Shown: positions 16,914 to 26,088, counted from the stretch's first letter. The stretch: DNA of 50,690 nt from CAZUNB01 sp044227985 (GCA_044227985.1 JBGAVT010000005.1:1-50690); one strand, 5' to 3'. A program made the numbers and translations. The notes: generated by a model not told the origin, from the sequence alone.

Positions 16914-17885
16914 TTAATTAACGCTCCTGAAAAATTCTAGCATGGTGACTGAACCATTACTTATATGGTTAGAAAAGCTAGTATAGCGTGCGCCCGGCCA
17001 TCGATGTGGTAAGTCACTATAGCTAATTCTTTTGATTGTTTTGCCTTCAGCGCATTTCCAGAACTTAACTGATGTACTACCTTGAACTGACTCATTAGAC
17101 TCTTCTACTGGTTTAGCACTCAAGCATTGATCTGCACTCAACCATAGCTTAACCTCATCATCGAATGAGCGCCATACAAACTCACCATCATTATTTTTTG
17201 ATCCTCCATTAAACGGTATGGTTGAATCTTTCTCACCGTGGACTAATAGCATCGAAACTGGATGAGTAGGCTGACCGATTTTTCCTTTTTCATTTTCAAT
17301 TGCACCACTGAATGCGGCTCCAGCAGCGAACGTGTCAGGATGTTCCATCATTAATTTCTGCGTCATCATAGCTCCATTTGAAAATCCAGTAATAAAACGA
17401 TTTTCGGCAGCTATTCCATGGTCATCAGCGATCTTTTTACTCAGGCTATCAATGAATCCACTATCATCGGCACCTTCGACCCAGCCACCTCCGCAACAAA
17501 TAGCTACATTCCAGCCTTTTGGGCCCATCTTTTTAGCACGTAGACCTTCTGGGACCAGTACAATAATATTCTCTTTTTTCGCTAGATTTATCATACCGGT
17601 GTAATAAGAGATGAGTCGACCAGCGTCCGAATAACCGTGCAGCAAAACTACCATTTCAGTAGGCTTCTGTTTGTTGTCTGGAATAAAAACCCGATATTCT
17701 CGGTTGAACTCTCCATATTTCATGCGTGATGGCGACGATAAATAAAATGCTCGTTCGGTCGAAGTTAAAAAACCAAATACGGCGAATAGCACGATGCTAA
17801 AAACAATAACGATAATGAGTATTAACATTCGTTTTAGTGTAGCAAAAATCCGGGCATGATTAGAATTATTTTTTATCGATTTCAT
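16914..17885 (-). CDS. Membrane-anchored esterase, LpqC/PHB-depolymerase type
   Basis: A 323-residue alpha/beta hydrolase of the LpqC/feruloyl-esterase group. One N-terminal membrane segment (about 20-42) is followed by VVLLHGYSDAG (oxyanion hole), GFSNGAMM (nucleophile serine), HGEKDSTIPF (acid) and SDLPHRWPG (histidine). WNVAICCGGGW is also typical of the group. The catalytic domain would face outward and could release ester-linked groups from polymers. The ATG at 17885 lies 20 bases inside the end of rarA; the longer frame to 17948 lies almost wholly in rarA and is rejected. Confidence 0.82.
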   Translation of the reverse strand: MKSIKNNSNHARIFATLKRMLILIIVIVFSIVLFAVFGFLTSTERAFYLSSPSRMKYGEFNREYRVFIPDNKQKPTEMVVLLHGYSDAGRLISYYTGMINLAKKENIIVLVPEGLRAKKMGPKGWNVAICCGGGWVEGADDSGFIDSLSKKIADDHGIAAENRFITGFSNGAMMTQKLMMEHPDTFAAGAAFSGAIENEKGKIGQPTHPVSMLLVHGEKDSTIPFNGGSKNNDGEFVWRSFDDEVKLWLSADQCLSAKPVEESNESVQGSTSVKFWKCAEGKTIKRISYSDLPHRWPGARYTSFSNHISNGSVTMLEFFRSVN

Positions 17886-19041
17886 CCGGCAGAAAACCTT
17901 TCTCGGGTACAAAGCCAGCTTGCCATTGATAATCTTTTCCATAACCATTTGTACTCATCAGCTTCGTAGCCGCATTTCTCAGATGTAATGGGACTTCAGC
18001 ATCTGGGTAGTTTGAAGCCATCTGTTTTGATTCTTGCAGTTGTTCAGCAATATTGCGTGATTTTCCTGCCTGGCACATTGCCACAGTCGCGTGAGTTAAT
18101 GCATACTCAGCTTCAGGTAGACCAATTACCTCGATGGCATCCCGCGAAGCCATCGCAAGTGTCAGCGCATGGGGACTAGCCATACCAATGTCCTCGCTAG
18201 CAAAAATTATAATCCGACGAGCGATAAACATCGGATCCTCGCCAGCCTGCAGCATACGTTGCAAATAGTAGCATGCTGCAGTTTCGTCACACCCTCGCAT
18301 GCTTTTTATATATGCGCTGATAATGTCATAATGCATATCGGATTTCTTATCATAACGTGGGCTTATTTTCGGTAATAAGTCACGAACATTTTCTTCGGAT
18401 ATGCGATTGTTAGATAATTTAGCGACAGCTTCAAGATTATTCAGAGCCGTTCGAGCATCTCCTGATGCTGTTTCTGCCAGTAGTTTTAAAGCAGTAGAAT
18501 CAATCTTTCTATTGATATATCCTGTGGCACGCCTTAATAACTCTTGAATCGATGCTGAACTGAGTTGTTCTAAGCGAACAACCTGAACACGGCTTAAAAG
18601 TGCATTATTTACTTCAAAACTCGGATTTTCTGTGGTCGCACCAATCAATACAATCAAACCAGTCTCTACATGGGGTAAAAAAGCATCTTGCTGTGATTTA
18701 CTGAAACGATGAATTTCATCAACGAATAGTAACGTTCTCTGCCGTAATCTTTGGTTATCTTCAGCGCGTGTAATTACTTCTCTTACTCTCGCAAGGTTGC
18801 TACTTACGGCAGAGATTTCGATAAAATCTGCCTCCCAAGCTTTACCCAAAATTCGAGCCAGAGTGGTTTTACCAGTACCTGGAGGACCCCAGAAAATAAG
18901 ACTAGTAGGTATATTATTAGCTATAATTTTCTGAAGCAGTTTTCCTGAGCTTAAAACAGTATCTTGCCCAACAACATGCTCAATGTCGGTCGGTCTCATC
19001 AACTCAGCAAGCGGCTGAAAACTATTTTGAGCATCGTTCAT
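17866..19041 (-). CDS. rarA: Replication-associated recombination ATPase RarA (MgsA)
   Basis: A 391-residue AAA+ ATPase related to clamp loaders. The motifs are LAELMRPTDIEHVVGQ at the start, Walker A GPPGTGKTTLA, Walker B LLFVDEIHRF, sensor 1 GATTENPSF, an arginine finger region LLSRVQVV, and the C-terminal SEDIGMASPHAL typical of RarA. It acts at stalled replication forks. The start is the ATG at 19041, 2 bases after the stop of a small membrane protein gene; the longer frame begins inside that gene. It is part of a run of four genes on this strand, down from the aminotransferase. Confidence 0.93.
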   Translation of the reverse strand: MNDAQNSFQPLAELMRPTDIEHVVGQDTVLSSGKLLQKIIANNIPTSLIFWGPPGTGKTTLARILGKAWEADFIEISAVSSNLARVREVITRAEDNQRLRQRTLLFVDEIHRFSKSQQDAFLPHVETGLIVLIGATTENPSFEVNNALLSRVQVVRLEQLSSASIQELLRRATGYINRKIDSTALKLLAETASGDARTALNNLEAVAKLSNNRISEENVRDLLPKISPRYDKKSDMHYDIISAYIKSMRGCDETAACYYLQRMLQAGEDPMFIARRIIIFASEDIGMASPHALTLAMASRDAIEVIGLPEAEYALTHATVAMCQAGKSRNIAEQLQESKQMASNYPDAEVPLHLRNAATKLMSTNGYGKDYQWQAGFVPEKGFLPDEIDKK

Positions 19042-19043
19042 AG

Positions 19044-19358
19044 TTAACGACTGTCTTGCAAGCTGAGTAAGACGATGATAAGGGTAGTAATACAGCCAAC
19101 GGTAAATAATACCGCAGACAAGATTGGAGAATAACGAATTAGGCCAATGCCTGCTATTAAATATAGCCCACATATTGTCTGGATCGTACCTACAATGCTG
19201 AATTGAAATAACTTAGTTAGTAGTAAATAAATAAAAAAACTAGTACCGATAATTAATACTGGCACTAAAAATGGAGTAGTTAAATAATGCTCAAGATTAC
19301 TAGTATCATCACTATGAAAGCTCTGATCATGTGCAAAATGAAAAAGAACCATACTCAT
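19044..19358 (-). CDS. Hypothetical three-helix membrane protein
   Basis: A 104-residue protein that I do not recognise. It has a histidine-containing N-terminal stretch (HFAHDQSFHSDD) and three hydrophobic segments (about 24-45, 48-65 and 68-92). The ATG at 19358 overlaps the stop of the aminotransferase gene by 4 bases (ATGA), which supports this start over the one at 19370. rarA follows after 2 bases. The position between a metabolic and a repair gene does not point to a role. Confidence 0.65.
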   Translation of the reverse strand: MSMVLFHFAHDQSFHSDDTSNLEHYLTTPFLVPVLIIGTSFFIYLLLTKLFQFSIVGTIQTICGLYLIAGIGLIRYSPILSAVLFTVGCITTLIIVLLSLQDSR

Positions 19359-20545
19359 AATGACAAACAAGCTTCTGTAAATACGTCTGTCAGTCTCTCG
19401 ACTTCAGAACTATTTTGTAAAGCAGCAATATCAATCCGAAAGGTGCTGAGTAATATATGTTGTTTGAGAAATATTTGTTGTTGCACTTGGCTCATATCCT
19501 TACTACTAGCGAGGCAATACAAACCTTTACCACTACGAATATGCCCAACATCAATGTCAAATTTTTTCTGAATTGAATCTGCCAGTAACACCCGAATTTT
19601 ATTCATGTTTACGCGTTGTGTATCTATTTGTGTTTCAATGGAGGTGCAAATTTTTGAATCACTAAGCACACTGGAAGCCGCTTGGGCTACATTATAACTC
19701 GGGCTAGAATAATTAGCGCGAATATTGGATTTAAGCATTTCGATCATGTATTGATAATTTTGTTCGTTAAAATGAAAACCATAGGTAGCTGCCAATCTTT
19801 CGTTGTATAGTCCAAAATTCTTACTGTTCGTAGCGACTAGAAATGATTGATGCTCAACTAAAAGTAATGCTTCGAGCTTAGACCGGTCGGCTTCAATCCC
19901 ATCAGCAAAACCAAAGTAAGCTACATCATAAACAGCTATCATTGATTTTTTCTTGATAATTTCAGCAATTTCTTGTAACTGCTGAGTCGTCCGATCAAGT
20001 CCGTCATTATTGTATGCTAGTGGCTGTATGAGCGCAGTAGAGCCTTCGGGCATTGCATAAAGTTTCTCAAGATAAACCTCATGATCATAATATGGTTGAT
20101 TTTTTTTAGTTCGTGAGTAGCTCTTTACTTCGAACGATGAAAAAAGAGCTCGATGATTTGGCCAGCCTGGGTCTATTAGAATTTCATTGCTGTTTCGAAT
20201 CTGTTTCAGCAATTCAGCAACAATATGTAATCCACCTGTACCGCCAAATGATTGCAACGAAAAGTTCGGAGTTGGTGCCGCCGGAAACATCCAATGTGCG
20301 AGGGATTTAACGTAAGCTTGATTTCCAAACTGACTCTGTAGTGCATAGAACTTTTCTGTACGATTAATCTGCCATTGAGATATAACAGCTGATTCAATTT
20401 CTGGTGGTCTAAAAAGATGATTGCCGTCAACGACATAGCCAATATTTACATTAAGCGCATCCTTAAAATGCTGAATTTCTGTCCATTTTGCCTGTGCTGC
20501 GATAATCGGATCAAGTGTAACGTTTCGAAAAGGCTTCCAGTACAT
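19355..20545 (-). CDS. Aromatic/aspartate aminotransferase, AspC/TyrB type
   Basis: A 396-residue PLP enzyme of fold-type I in the AspC/TyrB branch. SKNFGLYNER carries the PLP lysine (Lys242), YDVAYFGFADG carries the Asp that binds the pyridine nitrogen (Asp207), FGGTGGLH holds the phosphate-binding loop, and IRANYSSPS matches the branch. FRIDIA near the end contains the candidate substrate-carboxylate arginine. It exchanges amino groups between glutamate and an aromatic or aspartate-type oxo-acid. With the pheA product it could complete phenylalanine synthesis. The specificity cannot be settled by eye. TAATAT lies 6 bases before the ATG. Confidence 0.85.
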   Translation of the reverse strand: MYWKPFRNVTLDPIIAAQAKWTEIQHFKDALNVNIGYVVDGNHLFRPPEIESAVISQWQINRTEKFYALQSQFGNQAYVKSLAHWMFPAAPTPNFSLQSFGGTGGLHIVAELLKQIRNSNEILIDPGWPNHRALFSSFEVKSYSRTKKNQPYYDHEVYLEKLYAMPEGSTALIQPLAYNNDGLDRTTQQLQEIAEIIKKKSMIAVYDVAYFGFADGIEADRSKLEALLLVEHQSFLVATNSKNFGLYNERLAATYGFHFNEQNYQYMIEMLKSNIRANYSSPSYNVAQAASSVLSDSKICTSIETQIDTQRVNMNKIRVLLADSIQKKFDIDVGHIRSGKGLYCLASSKDMSQVQQQIFLKQHILLSTFRIDIAALQNSSEVERLTDVFTEACLSL

Positions 20546-20551
20546 ATAACT

Positions 20552-20557
20552 ATATTA
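20552..20557 (-). promoter_or_regulatory. -10 box of the aminotransferase gene
   Basis: TAATAT ends 6 bases before the ATG at 20545. An overlapping TATAGT is an alternative. Either implies a leaderless or nearly leaderless mRNA. Confidence 0.45.
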
Positions 20558-20590
20558 GCAATATATACGAGTCAAGGCTATGAAGACATT

Positions 20591-22054
20591 CTACGATGGC
20601 TCTCCAGGATATATAGCCTCAGCCCATAGCTGAAGATCTTCAAGCAAATGTATCTTAGAAGAATCCTCTGACTCCGCTAGTCTTTTTAGATCCTCCAAAA
20701 ACTTTTCGAGTGGATAGAATGATTCTGGACCAAGAATACTCTGCAGTCTATGCTTTTGATAAACTTCGCGCTCACCATCGGTGAGCTGATTCTTAAAATT
20801 ACGAGCCTTATATAGGATCCATAATCTTTTTAGTCTCTCATCAATAAATTTAGGAGAAAAGGCAGCTATACTATCTGGATCAAGCCCTGTGACTTTATTG
20901 GCAATCTCTCGGTCTTGATGATCGATAAATCCATCATACAGCATTGAATCTGGCCTAATATCATCAGTATTTCTGACATGCATGGACGTACTTTTTTTCG
21001 CATTACTTTTCTTCGGATCAAATACTTGAGCCATTTTAATCTCGATATCTGTGATATGTTTTTTAGCTTTTTCTAAATTGGCTATCATCGTTTGGCTATC
21101 AAGCATAATCCTAGTGTACGCTTCATCATTGACAACTGAAATCGGTGCCAACGCTGGCGCATGTTTTGGGTTAATGCCTTTGATAGGTAATCGCTCTTCA
21201 CCATCTGATAAGTCTGATGATTTACTGAAAAGGTTTCTAATAATTTGCTCAGAACTTAAATCTAGAAGCATACTTGGATCAAATCGTAAGTCCCAGGCCT
21301 GGAATAAACCAAAAGCTGATTGATAGATCGGTAGAATTACAGCTGTACTCAATGTGTCGGAGCGATATTTATTACTCGAGTGGACTAGTGGCTGAGGCGA
21401 TGATTGTGATAGCATTGCGGAAACAGATTTCTTGTCACGATTATCTAACAAAAACTGCCATAATTTAGGTTGCTTATTTTTGATCAATTTAGCAATTTCT
21501 ATCGTAGCGTATACATCAGCCAAAGCATCATGAGCATTTCCATGCTCAATACCGTTCGCTACTGTAAGTAGTTCAAGCCTATTGCTAGGTTTTTTCGTAG
21601 TATCATCTATCGGCCAAGTAATACCGTCAGGTCGAAGCGCTCGTGTCATACGAACCATATCGACAATATCCCATTTACTAGTATTATTCTTCCATTCATG
21701 GGCATATGGGTCATAAAAATTTCGATAGAATAAGTAGCGTGTAAACTCATTATCAAACCGCATTGAATTATAACCAACATTGATTGTGCCTGGTGTAGCA
21801 AATAGCTTGAATATATCTTTTGCGAACATCGATTCGCTAACACCTTTTTCGAGAGCCTCTTGTGGGGTGATCCCTGTAATCATAACTGCTCCAGGCTCGG
21901 GTAAAAAATCATCACTAGGAGAGCAGTAGATCGTAACTGGCTCACCGATTAGTTCGAGATTCATATCTGTTCTCAATCCACCGAATTGGGCAGGTCGAGA
22001 ATATTTTGGACTAATTCCAAATGTTTCATAGTCATACCAAAGAAAACTTTGCAT
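20591..22054 (-). CDS. sbcB: Exodeoxyribonuclease I
   Basis: A 487-residue 3'-5' single-strand DNA exonuclease. The DEDDh active site begins with WYDYETFG near residue 6 (Asp and Glu ligands), continues with VGYNSMRFDNEF, and ends with HGNAHDALADV (His and Asp). PAQFGGLRTD and DEFTRYLFYRN-like spacing match E. coli ExoI, which is about the same length, and the SH3-like and C-terminal helical parts are present. It acts in recombination and mismatch repair. TATGAT lies 6 bases before the ATG. Confidence 0.9.
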   Translation of the reverse strand: MQSFLWYDYETFGISPKYSRPAQFGGLRTDMNLELIGEPVTIYCSPSDDFLPEPGAVMITGITPQEALEKGVSESMFAKDIFKLFATPGTINVGYNSMRFDNEFTRYLFYRNFYDPYAHEWKNNTSKWDIVDMVRMTRALRPDGITWPIDDTTKKPSNRLELLTVANGIEHGNAHDALADVYATIEIAKLIKNKQPKLWQFLLDNRDKKSVSAMLSQSSPQPLVHSSNKYRSDTLSTAVILPIYQSAFGLFQAWDLRFDPSMLLDLSSEQIIRNLFSKSSDLSDGEERLPIKGINPKHAPALAPISVVNDEAYTRIMLDSQTMIANLEKAKKHITDIEIKMAQVFDPKKSNAKKSTSMHVRNTDDIRPDSMLYDGFIDHQDREIANKVTGLDPDSIAAFSPKFIDERLKRLWILYKARNFKNQLTDGEREVYQKHRLQSILGPESFYPLEKFLEDLKRLAESEDSSKIHLLEDLQLWAEAIYPGEPS

Positions 22055-22060
22055 ACCTCA

Positions 22061-22066
22061 ATCATA
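22061..22066 (-). promoter_or_regulatory. -10 box of the exonuclease I gene
   Basis: TATGAT, preceded by TGT (extended -10), ends 6 bases before the ATG at 22054. Confidence 0.55.
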
Positions 22067-22156
22067 ACATTTTTAAAGCTATTTATAGCCTGCTGAATCT
22101 ACAGAGTACATTTCAGACCGATCAAACTTAATGATTCTGTTTTTTCACGTTTGAGA

Positions 22157-23449
22157 CTATGAAATCTCAGGACCATCAGTTTGTTCGTACAGATGGATGG
22201 ACTGCCCAGCTATATGAATCACAGTGTCGAGCGGAACGCTATCATTCTCGAGTCGGCTGATAATTCCCATTTTCTGCAGAATATCTCGCATACGCTGACG
22301 CATGGGATATTCATTAAAATCCAGTCGAGAAGCAAATCGCTCGACCTTGACGCCTTGAAGACGAAGATTTGCTTCATCGATAGTCTCAATACTCCATTCA
22401 TTTTCATTTGGAGCTTCACTGACCACACCATCTATACCAATAACTGGGATTTCGTCCGTCATATCAACTTGAGTTCGTGCAACTTCTATTTCAGCAAAAA
22501 GCTCGGCAATACCTTCACTTGACTTAGCAGAGATTGGGAATATTTTATAGGGACATAATTTTCTTAATGGCTTAGAAGCTGACTCGATATCCTGCGGCGA
22601 AAGTCCTTCTACCTTAGTTAGAGCAACAATCCGAGGTTTATTCTTTAAAACTCCATTATCATAACTGGCCAACTCTTTATCAATAATTTTATAATCACGC
22701 GCAATATCATCAGAATATATATCAATACAATGCAGTAAAATTGAAGTTCGCTCTACGTGTCTTAAGAATTCGTCTCCGAGTCCTTTACCCTCGGCGGCAC
22801 CATCGATTAGACCAGGAATATCAACAAATAAACAGCCACTACTAGCCAGGTCAACTACACCGATATGAGGCTTAAGAGTAGTAAAAGCATAATCAGCAAC
22901 TTTAGGCTTGGCATTACTAACGGCGCCAAGCAACGTACTTTTGCCAGCGTTTGGCAGACCAACTAAACCAACTTCAGCGATTAGTTTTAACTCTAATCGT
23001 AATTTGAGAGATTCTCCTTTTTCACCCCTCTCAGCAACTTTTGGGGCCTGCCTGGTACTACTAGTAAAATGAGCGTTTCCGAAGCCACCATCACCACCTC
23101 GAGCAATGACTAACTGCTGGTTTTCTTCCGTAATATCAGCAACAAGCACGTCATTTGCAAAAACTTGTGTACCGACTGGAACATACATAAATGAGTCACC
23201 TCCAGAGCGGCCGTGTTTTCTTCGCTCATTACCAGATTGACCGTTTTCAGCTACAACTTTAATTCGAGATCTGTAATCAGAAAGTCCGTGTATGTTCTCT
23301 CGCCCAACAGCAATAACATCGCCACCACGACCACCGTCGCCACCGTCAGGTCCGCCGAATTCAACAAATTTTTCACGCCTAAAGCTAACTATACCATTAC
23401 CACCGTTACCGGCTTGGACTTCAATTTCTGCGTTATCACTAAAATTCAT
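22157..23449 (-). CDS. obg: GTPase Obg (CgtA)
   Basis: A 430-residue ribosome-associated GTPase. The glycine-rich Obg domain (about 1-157) is followed by the G domain: G1 GLPNAGKST, G2 YAFTTLKPH, G3 VDIPGLIDGA, G4 TKVE (Glu in place of the usual Asp, as in some other Obg proteins) and G5 ISAKSSEG. A C-terminal OCT domain follows (about 350-425). Obg works in late 50S assembly and stress control. TACCAT lies 6 bases before the ATG. The 102-base spacer to the exonuclease I gene holds nothing else recognisable. Confidence 0.94.
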   Translation of the reverse strand: MNFSDNAEIEVQAGNGGNGIVSFRREKFVEFGGPDGGDGGRGGDVIAVGRENIHGLSDYRSRIKVVAENGQSGNERRKHGRSGGDSFMYVPVGTQVFANDVLVADITEENQQLVIARGGDGGFGNAHFTSSTRQAPKVAERGEKGESLKLRLELKLIAEVGLVGLPNAGKSTLLGAVSNAKPKVADYAFTTLKPHIGVVDLASSGCLFVDIPGLIDGAAEGKGLGDEFLRHVERTSILLHCIDIYSDDIARDYKIIDKELASYDNGVLKNKPRIVALTKVEGLSPQDIESASKPLRKLCPYKIFPISAKSSEGIAELFAEIEVARTQVDMTDEIPVIGIDGVVSEAPNENEWSIETIDEANLRLQGVKVERFASRLDFNEYPMRQRMRDILQKMGIISRLENDSVPLDTVIHIAGQSIHLYEQTDGPEIS

Positions 23450-23455
23450 GTTGTT

Positions 23456-23461
23456 ATGGTA
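23456..23461 (-). promoter_or_regulatory. -10 box of obg
   Basis: TACCAT ends 6 bases before the ATG at 23449, within the 42-base gap after the LysM-CHAP gene. Confidence 0.45.
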
Positions 23462-23491
23462 TGTTTGTTCTTAATTAATTGCAATCGATGG

Positions 23492-24544
23492 CTAGTAGAT
23501 GAAGCCACCATTAAAGAATGAGACGGGATAATCAGTTTCCATTGGTACACCGTTAGCTCTAAAGCCGTGCATTTCTTTGACATGAACCATGTTTCCACTG
23601 ACTGAGGTTACGTAAGCTACATGTCCGTAGCCACCAACATGGACACCAATAGACCCCACCTGAGGCTCGCTACTGACGGTGTAGCCATCTTTCCGAGCAT
23701 TATTACCCCACTGTCCACCATTGCCCCAGAAACTAGGCACAGGTTTACCAGCAGCAGCTCGTAGATTTGCTACATGCCAAGTACAATGGCCATATGCATA
23801 GCGGTTTCCAGCATACACTGGCCCACGGCTAGAAGATGGCTGGCTTTGACCGTAGCCTGCTCCTAAGCTAGTTTGATTAGCGACTCGACTCGAACCAATC
23901 TGCGAACGACTCGTAGCTGGCTTCTCGACAGGTACTTCTTGGATCTTTCCGTCTGGGACAATGATAGTTGCGCCAACCTGTAGTCCTGTAATCTCTGCAT
24001 CATTATATGACACAATACTATCTTTATCAGCATTAGTCTTAGTAGCAATCGACTCGGGCGTGTCCTCAGGCAGTACTTTATAGGTTAAGCCATCGACTGG
24101 TAGAATCATTAATTCTTTATCAACTGCAACATCTTCACTTGGAAGATTGTTTGCCCACATTATTGTCTCGGGCTTAAGACCGTAGTTTTCAGCAATTTTC
24201 TTAACGTCTTCGCCTTCGGCTACCTTGTGCGAGGTTATGTCCTTAGCTGTTTTTGTATCAATTGCTACTGCTCGAGGTTTACTAATTAAACTATCACCAT
24301 TACTAGCGACTTCTTGTTTACTGTCTTCTGCTTGAGCAACTTGGATTATATCTTCGACTTTTATCATGTCAGTCACTGTTGCAACTGCTGAAGCAGTCTG
24401 AGAAGCAGATAAACTATCTAATGGTGCTTCGATTGATGCAAATTGATTTGAATTGATGTTTGCTGAATAATCTTGCTGTGAACTAACACGGTTACCCACA
24501 AGAACTCCTGCAACGGCAATCGTTAGGAGTGCATAGGTAACCAT
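23492..24544 (-). CDS. Secreted LysM-CHAP cell-wall hydrolase
   Basis: From the ATG at 24544 this is a 350-residue protein: a signal-anchor or signal peptide (about 2-18), two LysM domains that bind peptidoglycan (about 105-200), a Ser/Gly linker, and a C-terminal CHAP domain with the catalytic cysteine in YGHCTWHV and histidine in YGHVAYV. CHAP enzymes cut peptidoglycan as amidases or endopeptidases. The frame stays open upstream to 24680 without a standard start but with AAGGAG six bases before an in-frame ATT at 24677-24679, so the true N-terminus may be 45 residues longer. The ATG at 24544 has no ribosome site. Confidence 0.88.
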   Translation of the reverse strand: MVTYALLTIAVAGVLVGNRVSSQQDYSANINSNQFASIEAPLDSLSASQTASAVATVTDMIKVEDIIQVAQAEDSKQEVASNGDSLISKPRAVAIDTKTAKDITSHKVAEGEDVKKIAENYGLKPETIMWANNLPSEDVAVDKELMILPVDGLTYKVLPEDTPESIATKTNADKDSIVSYNDAEITGLQVGATIIVPDGKIQEVPVEKPATSRSQIGSSRVANQTSLGAGYGQSQPSSSRGPVYAGNRYAYGHCTWHVANLRAAAGKPVPSFWGNGGQWGNNARKDGYTVSSEPQVGSIGVHVGGYGHVAYVTSVSGNMVHVKEMHGFRANGVPMETDYPVSFFNGGFIY

Positions 24545-24676
24545 ATGATGTCTTTTTTGAACAGCACCCGTAAATGTACTTATTTTTTGATTTGCGAGCT
24601 TTGTCGCATCGGATCTGACTGATTTATTGATAACAAAATTCTTGATCGATTTTGTTTCATTTTGTTGAAATTTCTT

Positions 24677-24880
24677 AATTCTAATCTCCTTGAGAATAGT
24701 GTCTCCACTATCTCACTACCACTACGTATCTACTTGTCTTGTTCTTTATTGATAAATTAATATTTATTTTTGAGGAACGACCGTTGACCTCGTACGAATT
24801 GGTAGGCTACTGATGAAATGCTTTGTATCATCAGCAATTTGCTTCTGATTCCCACTTCACACTCATCAATAAACGTAGCT
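24677..24880 (-). promoter_or_regulatory. Long structured leader of the LysM-CHAP gene
   Basis: About 195 bases lie between the predicted transcription start (near 24874) and the ribosome site AAGGAG (24686-24691). One hairpin has perfect 7-base arms (24810-24816 with 24828-24834). Another (24692-24701 with 24706-24714, one bulge) abuts the ribosome site directly and could control its access. I do not recognise a known riboswitch, including the c-di-AMP class that controls wall hydrolases elsewhere. Together with the possible N-terminal extension this accounts for the gene-free stretch 24545-24972. Confidence 0.5.
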
Positions 24881-24909
24881 ATAATACCAAAGCATTAATC
24901 AAAGGTCAA
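24881..24909 (-). promoter_or_regulatory. Sigma70-type promoter of the LysM-CHAP gene
   Basis: On the minus strand TTGACC (24904-24909), a 17-base spacer and TATTAT (24881-24886). This is one of the best -35/-10 pairs in the window. Confidence 0.7.
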
Positions 24910-24972
24910 GCGTTTTTTACTACTGTTAAATTGTTTTTCTTTAAATAATGAGGCTATAAACGTTTATAAATG

Positions 24973-26088
24973 TCAATTTACTATTGCACCGCACGATTTC
25001 TTACAGTAATTAGCAACATTTTGTTCGTGCTCCTCGAGAGTACGAGCAAAATAGACTGAACCATCATCGCCTGCCACAAAATAGACGTAATCGCCCGAAG
25101 CTGGATCGACAACTGCTTCTAAGGCAGAAAAGTTAAAGTTAGCTATTGGTGTTGGCGGTAAACCACTATGTATTCTCGTATTGTATAAGCTGTCGAGATA
25201 TGGAGTGGCTATCAAATTGTTTTCCTTGGCTGCATAAATGAAGGTTACATCTGACCCTAAGTTCATGCCGTCATTCAGACGCTTCAAGAATACTTGGGCA
25301 ACGGCTGGCTGGATGTCAGCATTGGCCACTTCTAACTGCACAATTGAGGCCAGAGTTATGCCTTGGTAGAGTGTCAAATTCTTGTTTGCCAATCCTGTGA
25401 TTACTTTATCTGTAATCGCTTTATCATAAAGCTTGAAGCTTTCATTTACCAACGACTCCGGACTATCACTGAGCTTCAGTTTATATGTTTCAGGATAAAT
25501 TAGCCCCTCAAGACTTGCCTCTTTTGGTTTTGAGCGATATACAACTGAATCGTACTTGGCAGAGAATGCCTTATCTACTGATTCTGATGAGTAGCCTTTT
25601 TCGGTTAGAATTTTAGCAATCTGCGACAGGCGTAACCCTGGCGGGATAGTGATATCAACCGTGGCAACTTTACCGAGTACAAGAGTTTCTGCTGTTTGTT
25701 GAGCTGACAATGATGGGCTGAGTGAGTAACTTCCTGCCTGTAGACGGTCGAGATATTTATGTTGTCTCAAATAGATACGAAAGGCTGTTTCATTCTTTAT
25801 CAATCCTTCAGACTTAAGGTTTAGGATAATTTTATCTGCTCCTGTCCCAGGTTCAATGTCAAACTGGACTAATTTTTCCTTATCAGTAACTGGTCGTAAT
25901 TGCTGTTGATACCAACCATAGCCACCTAGCAACACACCAACAGTCAAAAAGACTACTAACAAAATAAACAGTAAAACACCACGTTTTCTTGATTTCTTCG
26001 ATGTATTAGGCTTAATGTTTTCTGTAGCTCTAGACTGCTCTTCAAGTGATGTAACCGCTTGAGATTCTCTCATATCAGGTTCAATCAT
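24973..26088 (-). CDS. mltG: Endolytic murein transglycosylase MltG
   Basis: A 371-residue YceG-like protein. It has a cytoplasmic start, one membrane segment (about 37-58), a LysM-like subdomain (FDIEPGTGADKI; about 75-130), and the catalytic domain with IPPGLRLSQIA, GLIYPETYKL and ASIVQLEV. Glu253 aligns with the catalytic Glu218 of E. coli MltG; the first Glu of the usual EKE is Gln here. PTPIANF near the end is also typical. It cuts nascent glycan strands and sets their length. The ATG overlaps the ruvX stop by 8 bases (ATGATTGA). Confidence 0.92.
   Translation of the reverse strand: MIEPDMRESQAVTSLEEQSRATENIKPNTSKKSRKRGVLLFILLVVFLTVGVLLGGYGWYQQQLRPVTDKEKLVQFDIEPGTGADKIILNLKSEGLIKNETAFRIYLRQHKYLDRLQAGSYSLSPSLSAQQTAETLVLGKVATVDITIPPGLRLSQIAKILTEKGYSSESVDKAFSAKYDSVVYRSKPKEASLEGLIYPETYKLKLSDSPESLVNESFKLYDKAITDKVITGLANKNLTLYQGITLASIVQLEVANADIQPAVAQVFLKRLNDGMNLGSDVTFIYAAKENNLIATPYLDSLYNTRIHSGLPPTPIANFNFSALEAVVDPASGDYVYFVAGDDGSVYFARTLEEHEQNVANYCKKSCGAIVN

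Noticed and set aside
22157..23449. Unusual G4 motif TKVE in Obg
   Set aside because: Glu at this position is seen in some other Obg proteins, and the rest of the G domain is canonical.
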